This document shows positions 35,175-43,489 of a stretch of DNA of 64,000 bases, in pieces; position 1 is the stretch's first letter, and every line of letters begins with the position of its first letter. The stretch lies in the NCBI RefSeq assembly GCF_030764225.1, contig NZ_JASAXH010000004.1; one strand, 5' to 3'. Below the pieces are notes generated by a model. That model had not been told where the DNA came from, searched no databases, and worked only from the letters and a program-made list of their open reading frames with translations. The position numbers and the translations under genes are program-made. Source of the stretch: Phocoenobacter atlanticus. GTDB taxonomy: Bacteria; Pseudomonadota; Gammaproteobacteria; Enterobacterales; Pasteurellaceae.

Positions 35175-35263
35175 TGAAAAGTTTGCAATTTTATTGCGTT
35201 TCGTTAAAAATAATGTATATTTCATCTCCACTATATTTTAAATTAATTTAAGGAAAGAAGATT

Positions 35264-35827
35264 ATGATTTCACAACTTTCTCAAACAAAACAATGGTTAG
35301 CAGTTAATCAAAAGGCTGCGTTTTGGATTAAAACCTTTATTGGCGCAAATTTAATTGCATTATTTGCTCAGATTTCAGTACCAATGTACCCAGTTCCTAT
35401 TACTGGACAGACGCTTGCAGTTACAGTTGTTGGTTTAGGATTAGGTAGAAAAGCAGGTGCTTCAGCTGTATTATTATATTTGTTTGAGGGGATAATCGGA
35501 TTACCTGTATTTGCTAATGGTAGTATGGGGTTAGCATCATTATTAGGTCCCTCTGGTGGATATTTAATAGGATTTGTACCAAGTGCTTATTTGTTAGGTT
35601 ATTTTAGTGATAAAGGTGTATTAAATTCATTTACTAAAAGTTTAGTTGTAGTTTTTGTTGCGAGTGTACTTATTTTTGCGTTTGGACTGGCTCAACTCTC
35701 TTTCTTTGTACCTGCAGATAAAGTATTAGCTTACGGTTTGTATCCTTTTATTTTGGGCGGTGTTATCAAGGCTGTATTGGCTAGTGCATTAGTTATCCCA
35801 ACATATAAATTTTTCTCAAAATTATAA
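35264..35827 (+). CDS. bioY: Biotin transporter BioY
   Basis: Biotin-binding S-component of an ECF transporter, 187 residues with about six membrane helices. PMYPVPITGQTLAVTVVGLGLG and YLFEGIIGLPVFANG are BioY hallmarks. No bioM/bioN (ATPase and T-component) genes are adjacent, so it may work alone or with a shared ECF module. No BirA-like operator is evident upstream. AAGGAAAG precedes the ATG. Confidence 0.94.
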   Translation: MISQLSQTKQWLAVNQKAAFWIKTFIGANLIALFAQISVPMYPVPITGQTLAVTVVGLGLGRKAGASAVLLYLFEGIIGLPVFANGSMGLASLLGPSGGYLIGFVPSAYLLGYFSDKGVLNSFTKSLVVVFVASVLIFAFGLAQLSFFVPADKVLAYGLYPFILGGVIKAVLASALVIPTYKFFSKL

Positions 35828-35843
35828 TATAAGTAAGCAATAC

Positions 35844-35865
35844 TCAGCCCTAATATTAGGGCTGA
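35844..35865. terminator. Palindromic terminator between bioY and comEA
   Basis: TCAGCCCTAAT and ATTAGGGCTGA form a perfect 22-bp palindrome between converging genes. Only short T-runs flank it, but its placement supports a two-way terminator. Confidence 0.7.
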
Positions 35866-35893
35866 TTTAAATTCTAATATTTAATAATCAAGA

Positions 35894-36244
35894 TTAGTTT
35901 ACGAAAATTCTTTCTCGATTTTTTTCTAATGTCGCTTTACCAATACCAGAAACCTCCGTAATTTGCTCCACAGTCAAGAATTTACCATTTTTTTGACGAT
36001 ATTCAACAATAGCTTGTGCTTTTTTTATCCCAATGCCAGATAATTTATCTTTTAATTCAGCCGCAGTAGCTGTGTTAATATTTACTGCATTTAAATTAGT
36101 TTTTACAGTGGTTACTTTTTTTACAGCAAGTTGTTGATTATTCTTTGTTGGTTGGTGATTTGTATTTGAGTTTTCTTTGGCAGTAACCGTTGTGGTCAAT
36201 AAACCTAATAATAATCCAAATCCGCAGATTTTTAGTGTTTTCAT
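35894..36244 (-). CDS. comEA: Competence DNA-binding protein ComEA
   Basis: Periplasmic DNA receptor of natural transformation (ComE1 in Haemophilus). A signal peptide (about 1-21, ends in TTTVTA) and a short Asn/Lys-rich linker lead to a helix-hairpin-helix domain with VNINTATAAELKDKLSGIGI, KKAQAIVEYR and VSGIGKATLEKNR. I start at ATG 36244 (116 residues), with GGGAG upstream; a start at 36286 would precede the signal peptide by 14 residues. An upstream palindrome may be its competence regulator site. Confidence 0.93.
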   Translation of the reverse strand: MKTLKICGFGLLLGLLTTTVTAKENSNTNHQPTKNNQQLAVKKVTTVKTNLNAVNINTATAAELKDKLSGIGIKKAQAIVEYRQKNGKFLTVEQITEVSGIGKATLEKNRERIFVN

Positions 36245-36325
36245 AAATTTCTCCCTTACAGAGCTTGTTAAATAGAAGCTGTACATTATGGAAACTTCTC
36301 TTTTGATTCAATGATAAGCAACTAT

Positions 36326-36347
36326 TTTCTCGATCTAGATCGAGAAA
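36326..36347. promoter_or_regulatory. 22-bp palindrome, possible CRP-S (Sxy-dependent) site
   Basis: TTTCTCGATCTAGATCGAGAAA is a perfect palindrome about 80 bp upstream of comEA. The half-sites CTCGA-N6-TCGAG have the spacing of CRP sites and the C at position 6 plus GA that mark CRP-S sites (TGCGA-N6-TCGCA), but two bases differ from that consensus. comEA belongs to the CRP-S/Sxy regulon in relatives. It could also serve divergent oapA. Confidence 0.5.
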
Positions 36348-36480
36348 TAATAATTTATGTTGCCGTTATTTTTTATAAAAATAGAAAAGTCTGTGCTTAT
36401 AAGATAAAAAAGCGTGATGATTAAATAAAAATCCTTTAAACTATAGGTATCTGCCTGTAGTTTAGCAATGGAGGTTAAAT

Positions 36481-37410
36481 ATGTTAGCTAATTATTCTTG
36501 TGCTAATCAAGATGAGAGAGATGTGGCAAAGAAAAGATCTAGAGTATTACTTACTTATCCTAAACCATCACTTTCTTATCGAGGGATAAAATTTTCAGGC
36601 ACTCGTTTTTCTATTAAAGATATGGATAAAAAAATGCAAAAAGAATTGATTAATCAGGTTAAAACACAACCAAGTACTCAAACAGAAGAAACATTTGAGC
36701 AAGCTCCTTCTTTCAGTGATGTTACTTCTGAAAAAATAGTTACTGCATCAGATTTACATATGAAAAAAAGAAACTCATCTGTAAAATATATTCGCTGGGC
36801 AATTGTTTTTTTAATTATACTGTTATTAGGCGTCGTATTTTGGTTATTAAAACCAAATGAGCCTCAAAAAATGAAAGAGTTACAAACCCAGCAAAGTAAT
36901 AATTTACCTATTGAATTTCATCCTATTGATGAAAATGAGGCTAAGCGACAGAAAGAAGAGCAGTTATTACAAGCACAGAAAAGTCAGACAGTAGAACCTA
37001 AAGTATTACAGGTAAATCTTCCATCAGAGGAAAAAGTACCAACGGTAGTAGATATTGAGGTTATTTCTGAACCCGAGACTTTTCCTCAATCAAACTTAGA
37101 TCCTATAGTAGAGGCTCAAGAACCTAAAGTAACAATTAAAAATAATGATGCATTAGTAACATCTACCACAAAAACCTTAACGATGAAAAGGGGTGTTTCA
37201 TTAATGCAACTTTTCCGAGATAATCATTTAAGTATTGCTGATGTGAATGAAATGGCAAGAGTAAAAGATGGAAGCAAAATATTTCAACATTTAAATGTTG
37301 GGGATAAAGTTATCGTTCAATTAAATGATAAACGAAGAGTTATTATGATGGATGTAAAAGGTGGACGCTTTATCCGTCAATCAAATGGCACATATATTTA
37401 TAAAAGATAA
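36481..37410 (+). CDS. oapA: Opacity-associated protein A (OapA)
   Basis: Inner-membrane anchored protein with a C-terminal OapA/LysM-like domain; E. coli YtfB is related. The cytoplasmic N-terminus (1-103) is followed by a membrane helix (about 104-124, YIRWAIVFLIILLLGVVFWL), a Gln/Glu-rich periplasmic linker and the domain at about 225-309 with KRGVSLMQLFRDNHLSIADV and LNVGDKVIVQL. The protein affects colony opacity and adherence in H. influenzae and glycan binding at the septum in E. coli. GGAGG precedes the ATG. No oapB follows; a terminator does. Confidence 0.9.
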   Translation: MLANYSCANQDERDVAKKRSRVLLTYPKPSLSYRGIKFSGTRFSIKDMDKKMQKELINQVKTQPSTQTEETFEQAPSFSDVTSEKIVTASDLHMKKRNSSVKYIRWAIVFLIILLLGVVFWLLKPNEPQKMKELQTQQSNNLPIEFHPIDENEAKRQKEEQLLQAQKSQTVEPKVLQVNLPSEEKVPTVVDIEVISEPETFPQSNLDPIVEAQEPKVTIKNNDALVTSTTKTLTMKRGVSLMQLFRDNHLSIADVNEMARVKDGSKIFQHLNVGDKVIVQLNDKRRVIMMDVKGGRFIRQSNGTYIYKR

Positions 37411-37414
37411 TTTA

Positions 37415-37452
37415 AAATCAAAAGAGTGAGTTTTTACTCACTCTTTTATTTT
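37415..37452 (+). terminator. Rho-independent terminator of oapA
   Basis: A 12-bp stem (37420-37431 with 37436-37447, core GAGTGAGT/ACTCACTC), a TTTT loop and a trailing T-rich tract lie 10 bp after the stop. Confidence 0.9.
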
Positions 37453-37463
37453 GTGAGAAAAAG

Positions 37464-38504
37464 ATGAATATTTTAATTATTGGACCTTCTTGGGTGGGCG
37501 ATATGATGATGTCCCACTCCCTTTATCAACAACTCAAAAAAAACTATCCAAATTGTCAAATTGACGTAATGGCACCCGACTGGTGTCGTCCTTTATTATC
37601 TCGTATGCCTGAAATTCGCAAAGCCATTACAATGCCACTCGGACACGGTGCATTTGAATTACGTAAGCGGTATGATTTAGGAAAAGATTTGCAAAATCAA
37701 TATGATATGGCGATAGTGTTACCTAATTCACTAAAATCAGCGTTTGTACCATTTTTTGCAAAAATTCCTGTAAGACGTGGTTGGAAAGGCGAAATGCGTT
37801 ATGGATTATTAAATGATTTACGCAACAACAAGAATGATTATCCGATGATGGTGCAACGCTATGTTGCCCTTGCCTATGAAAAAGGGCAAATTCCAAACGC
37901 TGAGAAAATCAATATTGACTATCCTTATTTAAACGTTGAAAAACAACAAGTTGAGCAATCACTTACACAATTTGAAAAGCAATTTGCTTATGCAGAAAAT
38001 AGAAAAACCATCGGATTTTGCCCAGGGGCGGAATTTGGTCCTGCAAAACGTTGGCCACATTATCATTATGCAAAATTAGCCCAACTTTTGATTGAAAAAG
38101 GCTACTCGATCAGTATTTTTGGTTCAGCCAAAGACAATGCAGTTGGGGAAGAAATTCGTTCCACTCTGACCGAAAAACAGCAACGTTACTGTATTAACCT
38201 TGCAGGACAGACTAACTTAAACCAAGCCGTTGATCTGATTTCCACCTGTCGTGCTGTTGTGAGTAATGACTCAGGTTTAATGCACATTGCGGCTGCTTTG
38301 GGTAAACCGCTCGTTGCCCTTTATGGTCCAACAAGCCCACAATACACGCCACCACTTTCTGAAAAAGTGAAAATCATTCGCTTAATTGAAGGGGGGTTGA
38401 TCAAAGTTCGTAAAGGCGATGCCGAGCAAGGTTATCATCAAAGTCTAATTGATATTCAGCCTGAAACGGTATTGAATGAATTGAATAAATTATTAACAGA
38501 ATGA
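37464..38504 (+). CDS. waaF: ADP-heptose:LPS heptosyltransferase II
   Basis: GT9 glycosyltransferase adding the second heptose to the LPS inner core. It starts MNILIIGPSWVGDMMMSHSL; FCPGAEFGPAKRWPHYHYA and VVSNDSGLMHIAAALGKPLV followed by ALYGPTSP are the RfaF signatures. It is 346 residues and overlaps waaC by 4 bp. Together the two build the inner-core heptose region on the cytoplasmic face. Confidence 0.97.
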   Translation: MNILIIGPSWVGDMMMSHSLYQQLKKNYPNCQIDVMAPDWCRPLLSRMPEIRKAITMPLGHGAFELRKRYDLGKDLQNQYDMAIVLPNSLKSAFVPFFAKIPVRRGWKGEMRYGLLNDLRNNKNDYPMMVQRYVALAYEKGQIPNAEKINIDYPYLNVEKQQVEQSLTQFEKQFAYAENRKTIGFCPGAEFGPAKRWPHYHYAKLAQLLIEKGYSISIFGSAKDNAVGEEIRSTLTEKQQRYCINLAGQTNLNQAVDLISTCRAVVSNDSGLMHIAAALGKPLVALYGPTSPQYTPPLSEKVKIIRLIEGGLIKVRKGDAEQGYHQSLIDIQPETVLNELNKLLTE

Positions 38505-39481
38505 AAATCTGTCTTGTAAAAACGTCATCAATGGGCGATGTGATCCACACCTTGCCCGCTTTAACCGACGCACAAAATGCCATTCCTAATTTACAGGTGG
38601 ATTGGGTGGTTGAGCAGGCTTTTGCTGAAATTCCCAAATGGCACAGTGCGGTCAATCAGGTTATCCCTATCAAAATTCGTCACTGGCGTAAAAATCTGTT
38701 TCAGCGACAAACGTGGCTGGAATGGCAGGCTTATAAAAAGCAATTACAAAGCACACAATATGACGCTGTGATTGACGCACAGGGGTTGATTAAAAGTGCT
38801 TGTTTAGTGACTTATCTCGCCAAAGGCACAAAATATGGCTATGATAATCAAAGTGCCAGAGAAGGATTAAGCAGTCTGTTTTATGATGAAAAATTTACTA
38901 TTTCTTATCAGCAACACGCCGTTGAACGGATACGTCAGTTACTCGCAAAAAGTTTAGGCTATCCTGAACCGACACAAATCGGTGATTATGGTATAGCGGA
39001 CAGATTTTTAGCAAAATTTGCAAATTCTTCACAAAATTCAACCGCTTATAATCCTTATATTGTAGCAATCCACTCCACGACCAGAGCCGATAAACATTGG
39101 AATGAAAATTATTGGATTGAAATTATTAAAGAAATTACAGCTCAGCAAATTGAAATCCATTTACCTTGGGGAAATTTAACGGAAAAAGCCCGAGCGGAAT
39201 GTTTAGCCACAGTATCGCCCTTAGCAAAAGTGTTGCCAAAACTCACTTTAACAGAACTCGCTCAACATATTGCGAACAGCCAAAGTGTGATTTCAGTAGA
39301 TACTGGGTTAAGCCATTTGACCGCCGCCTTAAACAAGCCTAATATTATTCTTTATGGGGCAACTGATCCAAAATTGATAGGGGCTTACGGTCAAAATCAG
39401 CATTATTTACAGGCAGATTCAATGCAAAACATTCAGCCAAGCCAAGTTTTAGACAAATTGAGAGCAGAAAATGCAATTTAA
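38501..39481 (+). CDS. waaC: LPS heptosyltransferase I
   Basis: Adds the first L-glycero-D-manno-heptose to Kdo. MKICLVKTSSMGDVIHTLPAL and the VSVDTGLSHLTAALNKPNI stretch with LYGATDP are RfaC hallmarks. It is 326 residues. It overlaps waaF upstream (ATGA) and ubiB downstream by 11 bp, giving a compact waaF-waaC-ubiB transcript. An uptake-signal core (AACCGCTT) is embedded near 39041. Confidence 0.96.
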   Translation: MKICLVKTSSMGDVIHTLPALTDAQNAIPNLQVDWVVEQAFAEIPKWHSAVNQVIPIKIRHWRKNLFQRQTWLEWQAYKKQLQSTQYDAVIDAQGLIKSACLVTYLAKGTKYGYDNQSAREGLSSLFYDEKFTISYQQHAVERIRQLLAKSLGYPEPTQIGDYGIADRFLAKFANSSQNSTAYNPYIVAIHSTTRADKHWNENYWIEIIKEITAQQIEIHLPWGNLTEKARAECLATVSPLAKVLPKLTLTELAQHIANSQSVISVDTGLSHLTAALNKPNIILYGATDPKLIGAYGQNQHYLQADSMQNIQPSQVLDKLRAENAI

Positions 39482-41093
39482 AAATTCACGTCGTTTTTAT
39501 CGAATTATTGAAACCTTTTTACGCTACGGCATTGATGAGGCAATTCCTGATCATCGTCTGACGAATTCGTTAGGTATCGCTCGCAAAGGGCTATTTTGGA
39601 TTAAAAATCAACACATGGATAAGCCTTTTGGGGAAAGATTGCGTTTAGCTTTGCAAGAATTAGGACCAGTTTGGATAAAATTAGGGCAAATGCTCTCCAC
39701 TCGCCGTGATCTGTTTGAGCCTGAATTAGCGGATCAGCTTGCATTATTACAAGACAATGTGGAAGCCTTTGACGGTAAATTAGCTCGCCAAATTATTGAA
39801 ACCGCCTTAGGGGATAAATTAGAAAAATGGTTTGATGATTTTGATGAAAATGCCTTAGCTTCTGCCTCTATTGCTCAGGTTCACACTGCAAAATTCAATC
39901 AAAATCAGCCCCTTGCAGGTAAAGAAGTGGTGCTAAAAGTCATTCGCCCTGAGATTGAACCGATCATCAAATCTGATATTGCATTGATGTATCGCCTTGC
40001 CCATTTAATCCCCAAATTATCCCCAGAGGGTAAGCGACTACGTGCCGTTGAAGTGGTGCAAGAGTATGAAAAAACCTTAGCGGACGAGCTGAATTTACGC
40101 CGTGAGATGGATAATGCTATTCGTTTAAGAGCGAACTTTCACGAGAGCGAAGAGCTGTATATTCCAGAAATGTACCCTGATTTTTGCCATAAAAATGTGA
40201 TTGTAATGGAGCGTATTTATGGCATTCCTGTGGCGAATATTGAGGAATTGAAAGCGAATGGCACGGATATGAAATTGCTCTCTGAACGTGGCGTGCAAGT
40301 CTTTTTCACACAGGTGTTTAGGGATAGCTTTTTCCACGCCGATATGCACCCTGGTAATATTTTTGTAAACCCAAACCACCCTGAAAATCCACAATATATC
40401 GGCATTGATTGCGGCATTGTCGGACAACTTAATCAGCACGACAAACGCTATCTCGCAGAAAGTTTTGTGGCATTCTTCAACCGTGATTATCGCCGTGTCG
40501 CCTTAATGCACGTGGAATCAGGTTGGACACCTGCCGATACCGATATTGATGCTTTTGAACAAGCATTCCGAGAAGTATGCGAACCGATTTTTGCCAAACC
40601 GTTATCCGAAATTTCCTTTGGACACGTGCTGTTAAACCTGTTTAAAGTCGCTCGTGAATTTAATATGGAAGTGCAACCACAGTTGGTGTTGCTCCAAAAA
40701 ACCTTGCTTTACATTGAAGGCTTAGGCAGACAAATTTACCCTGAATTAGACTTATGGCAAACCGCCAAACCCTTTTTACAAAACTGGCTTAACGAACAAA
40801 TCGGTGTCAAAGCAATGTTTAAAGATATTCAGCAACGTTTACCGCAATTTAGAGAACATTTTGCCGAATTCCCAGAGGCAATGTTTAATGCGTTTCAGCA
40901 ACAAAAACAGATTAACAAACATTTGCAAGCAATCAATCAAAGCCTAGAAAAACAAGCCAAAAGCAGTGAAAAACGCACACGTTGGATTATTGTAGGATTA
41001 GCGTTATTAGGTACACTTTGGAAATTTGAAAGTTTACCGATTTGGGTTAGTGTGCCGTTGTTAGTGGCTGAGTTATGGATATTGATGAAATAG
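39471..41093 (+). CDS. ubiB: Ubiquinone biosynthesis regulatory kinase-like protein UbiB
   Basis: Atypical ABC1/ADCK-family ATPase supporting ubiquinone synthesis at the inner membrane. It shows the KxGQ motif (WIKLGQMLSTRRD, about 65), PLASAS-like ALASASIAQVHTA, VVLKVIRPEIE (nucleotide Lys), HADMHPGNIF (about 285-294) and GIDCGIVGQL. Two C-terminal membrane helices fall at about 500-538. It is 540 residues and complete, but a second, diverged copy of its last 32 codons lies at 42640-42737, so its 3' end may have been replaced by recombination. Confidence 0.96.
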   Translation: MQFKNSRRFYRIIETFLRYGIDEAIPDHRLTNSLGIARKGLFWIKNQHMDKPFGERLRLALQELGPVWIKLGQMLSTRRDLFEPELADQLALLQDNVEAFDGKLARQIIETALGDKLEKWFDDFDENALASASIAQVHTAKFNQNQPLAGKEVVLKVIRPEIEPIIKSDIALMYRLAHLIPKLSPEGKRLRAVEVVQEYEKTLADELNLRREMDNAIRLRANFHESEELYIPEMYPDFCHKNVIVMERIYGIPVANIEELKANGTDMKLLSERGVQVFFTQVFRDSFFHADMHPGNIFVNPNHPENPQYIGIDCGIVGQLNQHDKRYLAESFVAFFNRDYRRVALMHVESGWTPADTDIDAFEQAFREVCEPIFAKPLSEISFGHVLLNLFKVAREFNMEVQPQLVLLQKTLLYIEGLGRQIYPELDLWQTAKPFLQNWLNEQIGVKAMFKDIQQRLPQFREHFAEFPEAMFNAFQQQKQINKHLQAINQSLEKQAKSSEKRTRWIIVGLALLGTLWKFESLPIWVSVPLLVAELWILMK

Positions 41094-41128
41094 GGTGAAT
41101 GCAATTCTCTCCTACACATTTCAAAACA

Positions 41129-41163
41129 AAAACCTGTTGCAATGTCTTACAACAGGTTTTTGA
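41129..41163. terminator. Terminator between convergent ubiB and Sel1-repeat gene
   Basis: AAAACCTGTTG (41129-41139) pairs with CAACAGGTTTT (41150-41160) around a 10-nt loop. A-runs before and T-runs after let it act in both directions. Confidence 0.88.
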
Positions 41164-41173
41164 TTAAGAGAAA

Positions 41174-41818
41174 TTAGTATTTAACTCCTATTTCTTTAAG
41201 AAGTTTTTGAGCTTTTTTATGCCCATTTTTTGCAGCTTTTTTTATCCAATAAAGTGCTTTTTTTCCTGATTCTTTAACTCCGTGTCCTTTGTTATACATA
41301 GCAGCAAGGCTGTATTGAGCAACAGCATTTCCTTGCTCAGCCGCCTTGGTATACCATTTAACAGCTTGAGTATAATCTTGTTTGACCCCTTTTCCATCAT
41401 TATACATAAGAGCAAGGTTGTATTGAGCATAATCATCTCCTTGTTCAGCTGCTTTTGTAAACCATTTAATAGCTTGAGCATAATCTTGTTTTACACCGTT
41501 ACCTCTCGCATACATTACAGCAAGATTGAGTTGAGCATTAGCATCTCCTTGTTCAGCTGCTTTTGTATACCATTTAACAGCTTGAGGATAATCTTGTTTT
41601 GCACCTTTACCTGTCTCATACATCAAAGCAAGATTATATTGAGCAACGCTATCACCTTGCTCAGCAGATTTTGTAAACCATTTAATAGCCTGACTATAAT
41701 CTTGTTGCTCATAATATTGCATACCAAGATAAAACGGATCTTTTTCAGTACTATTTGCAAAACTAACACTAGAAAGAGATAAGGTTAAAATTGCGATTGA
41801 AGATATAAGTTTTTTCAT
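41174..41818 (-). CDS. Exported Sel1-repeat protein
   Basis: A 214-residue protein with signal peptide (about 1-21, ends in SVSFA) and five Sel1-like repeats of 36 residues, for example AQYNLALMYETGKGAKQDY followed by PQAVKWYTKAAEQG. Such alpha-solenoids mediate protein contacts. DNA of the repeats is nearly identical, so copy number could vary. The gene sits in an insertion between ubiB and tatA, minus strand, opposite to its neighbours. Confidence 0.88.
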   Translation of the reverse strand: MKKLISSIAILTLSLSSVSFANSTEKDPFYLGMQYYEQQDYSQAIKWFTKSAEQGDSVAQYNLALMYETGKGAKQDYPQAVKWYTKAAEQGDANAQLNLAVMYARGNGVKQDYAQAIKWFTKAAEQGDDYAQYNLALMYNDGKGVKQDYTQAVKWYTKAAEQGNAVAQYSLAAMYNKGHGVKESGKKALYWIKKAAKNGHKKAQKLLKEIGVKY

Positions 41819-41836
41819 TTTATTGTTCCTTATTTT

Positions 41837-42190
41837 TTAGCTGTTAAATATTAAGCAAAGTAATATTCCTACGATAATCATAGTAGGAAGAAAAGCAAAT
41901 AAAAATAGTATGGTAGGATGTTTTGGTAAGTTGTAGCCTCCTTGAAAATTACTCAGTTGTGAGCAGGAAATTATAGTAAATATGATAGAAATAATATCTA
42001 ATGAAAATATCAATATTTTCAGTTCACTTGTAATATTCTGAAATGTAGATAAAAAGGGAATTGATAAGAATGCAATATCTAACATAATGATAATTGTTAG
42101 AAATATAAAAAAACTACTAATATTTTTTTTATTTACATTTAATTTATACCATTTTAATTCAGGATTGAGATCTTCATCTTGTTTAGTCAT
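41837..42190 (-). CDS. Small membrane protein of unknown function
   Basis: A 117-residue protein starting MTKQDEDLNPELKWYKLN, with three hydrophobic helices (about 25-45, 55-75, 93-115). ATG 42190 has AGGACG 6 nt upstream; an ATG at 42277 would add 29 residues of unlikely sequence. I recognise no family. It lies 18 bp upstream of the Sel1-repeat gene on the same strand and is probably co-transcribed with it. Confidence 0.6.
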   Translation of the reverse strand: MTKQDEDLNPELKWYKLNVNKKNISSFFIFLTIIIMLDIAFLSIPFLSTFQNITSELKILIFSLDIISIIFTIISCSQLSNFQGGYNLPKHPTILFLFAFLPTMIIVGILLCLIFNS

Positions 42191-42444
42191 AAAGCGTCCT
42201 TTTATTAAATTCGAATTTAAAATAAAAATGTATAAATTCTCAGCACTTAATATGTTTTTTTCCAAAAAGTCTTGCACTTGAATTTATACGGGACACAATT
42301 TTATCCGATCCGTCTAGCTATTTTTTAGCTAATTTTTGGTGGGGTATTGAAATATTTTAGAGTGCTAATTATACAATAAAGTCAACTTAAAACAAAGAGT
42401 TAAATTGATTTTAGTGATTTTGTTAGCTGTAAAAAAAAACATTG

Positions 42445-42645
42445 TTATGCAAATAAAATAGGCTCAATCAACTCCATTGTCATAGGCTCACCATTTTGAC
42501 ATAACAATCTCGCTTTATAACAAAGCATTTGCACGCCATTTAATTGTGCGATTTGGCATATTTAGGGTCGATTTGTTCTACTACTTGAAAGGAATTTATT
42601 TCTGAATGTAAAATGGCAAACAGCACTATTGCTCTATTTCCTTGA
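42445..42645 (-). pseudogene. sfsA: Frameshifted 3' fragment of sfsA
   Basis: On the minus strand the translation NQGNRAIVLFAILHSEINSF, then QVVEQIDPKYA, then after a shift QIAQLNGVQMLCYKARLL, ending ELIEPILFA and stop. This matches the C-terminal third of SfsA (E. coli: QRAVIFFAVLHS, IDEKYAQLL, GVEILAYKA). One base is missing from a C-run at about 42555, which breaks the frame. The rest of the gene is absent; the fragment ends where the ubiB remnant begins. SfsA is a putative nuclease or regulator of sugar use. Confidence 0.78.
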
Positions 42646-42737
42646 TTGGTTCTCTTTGGAAGTTTGAAAGCTTATCGATTTGGGTTAGCGTGCCTTTGTT
42701 AATTTTAGAATTTGGCTTGTTATTAAAGTTATTATAA
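42640..42737 (+). pseudogene. ubiB: Second, diverged copy of the ubiB 3' end
   Basis: Reads LIGSLWKFESLSIWVSVPLL, then ILEFGLLLKLL and stop (TAA 42735-42737). The ubiB gene ends LLGTLWKFESLPIWVSVPLL, then VAELWILMK. The DNA is clearly related over about 60 bp (for example CGATTTGGGTTAG). It lies directly before tatA, where ubiB would normally end, so it is probably the original ubiB tail left behind after an insertion. Confidence 0.85.
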
Positions 42738-42742
42738 AAAAT

Positions 42743-42796
42743 AAGCGGTTACTTTATGCAAAATTTTTGCAAATTTTGAAACAAATGTCACCGCTT
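42743..42796. repeat. Inverted uptake-signal pair before tatA
   Basis: AAGCGGT (42743-42749) and ACCGCTT (42790-42796) flank AAATTTTTGCAAATTTTG. It lies just after the ubiB remnant and before a TATAAT (42821-42826) that may belong to the tatA promoter. Positions 42281-42444 upstream of the sfsA remnant hold no recognisable feature. Confidence 0.6.
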
Positions 42797-42860
42797 ACTG
42801 TTTTTTTATTAAAAAACTCGTATAATTAAACAGTTGAATTTTAATTAAAAGGAAAAAATT

Positions 42861-43043
42861 ATGGGTGGAATTAGTTTATGGCAGTTACTATTAATTGTCG
42901 TGGTTGTGGTATTACTTTTTGGTACTAAAAAATTACGTTCGCTAGGATCTGATCTAGGTGAGTCTGTCAAAGGCTTTAAAAAAGCAATGAAAGATGAACA
43001 GTCTGAAGAGAATCAAATTTCAAAAAAATCCGATCAAGAATAG
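42861..43043 (+). CDS. tatA: Sec-independent translocase protein TatA
   Basis: Pore-forming subunit of the twin-arginine export system. It is 60 residues: a short N-terminal membrane helix (LWQLLLIVVVVVLLFG), the hinge FGTKKLRSLGSDLGESVKGF, then an amphipathic helix and charged tail. AAGGAAAAAA precedes the ATG. A -10-like TATAAT is 35 bp upstream. First gene of tatABC. Confidence 0.96.
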   Translation: MGGISLWQLLLIVVVVVLLFGTKKLRSLGSDLGESVKGFKKAMKDEQSEENQISKKSDQE

Positions 43044-43051
43044 GTTAATAT

Positions 43052-43489
43052 ATGTTTGATATTGGCTTTTCTGAATTATTGCTTATTTTTATTATTGGAT
43101 TAGTGGTTTTAGGTCCTCAACGTCTTCCTCTTGCAATAAAAACGGTAATGGGGTGGGTCGGTGCTATTAAAAATCTTGCAAATAATGTACGAGATGAACT
43201 ATCTGAAGAATTGAGATTACAAGAGTTACAAGAAAGTATCAAAAAAGCAGAAAAAATGAATTTACAGAGTTTATCTCCCGAACTTTCTGAAACAATAAGT
43301 GATTTAAAACGTTCTGCGAAGGAATTAGAAGAGAGTATCAAAAAAGACATACCTCAAAGAGATGAAAATACACCTTATGAAGATGAGTTAGCCGAATTGG
43401 CGGAAGATGATGAGGATATTGAAGAAATATATGAAGATAATTATCCTCAAGAGAAAAAAGAGATAAGAGGGAAAGAGAATGTCAGTTGA
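43052..43489 (+). CDS. tatB: Sec-independent translocase protein TatB
   Basis: Substrate receptor subunit acting with TatC. It is 145 residues with N-terminal MFDIGFSELLLIFIIGLVVL, the GPQRLP hinge, an amphipathic helix and a long acidic tail (about 110-145, rich in D and E). It starts 8 bp after tatA and overlaps tatC by 11 bp. Confidence 0.95.
   Translation: MFDIGFSELLLIFIIGLVVLGPQRLPLAIKTVMGWVGAIKNLANNVRDELSEELRLQELQESIKKAEKMNLQSLSPELSETISDLKRSAKELEESIKKDIPQRDENTPYEDELAELAEDDEDIEEIYEDNYPQEKKEIRGKENVS

Noticed and set aside
35175..35263. Biotin-related riboswitch or BirA operator before bioY
   Set aside because: No inverted repeat resembling the BirA operator and no structured leader could be seen in this short interval.
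41282..41782. A 166-codon open frame on the plus strand opposite the Sel1-repeat gene
   Set aside because: It mirrors the 108-bp Sel1 DNA repeat, and the minus-strand gene has a signal peptide, a known repeat family and proper codon pattern.
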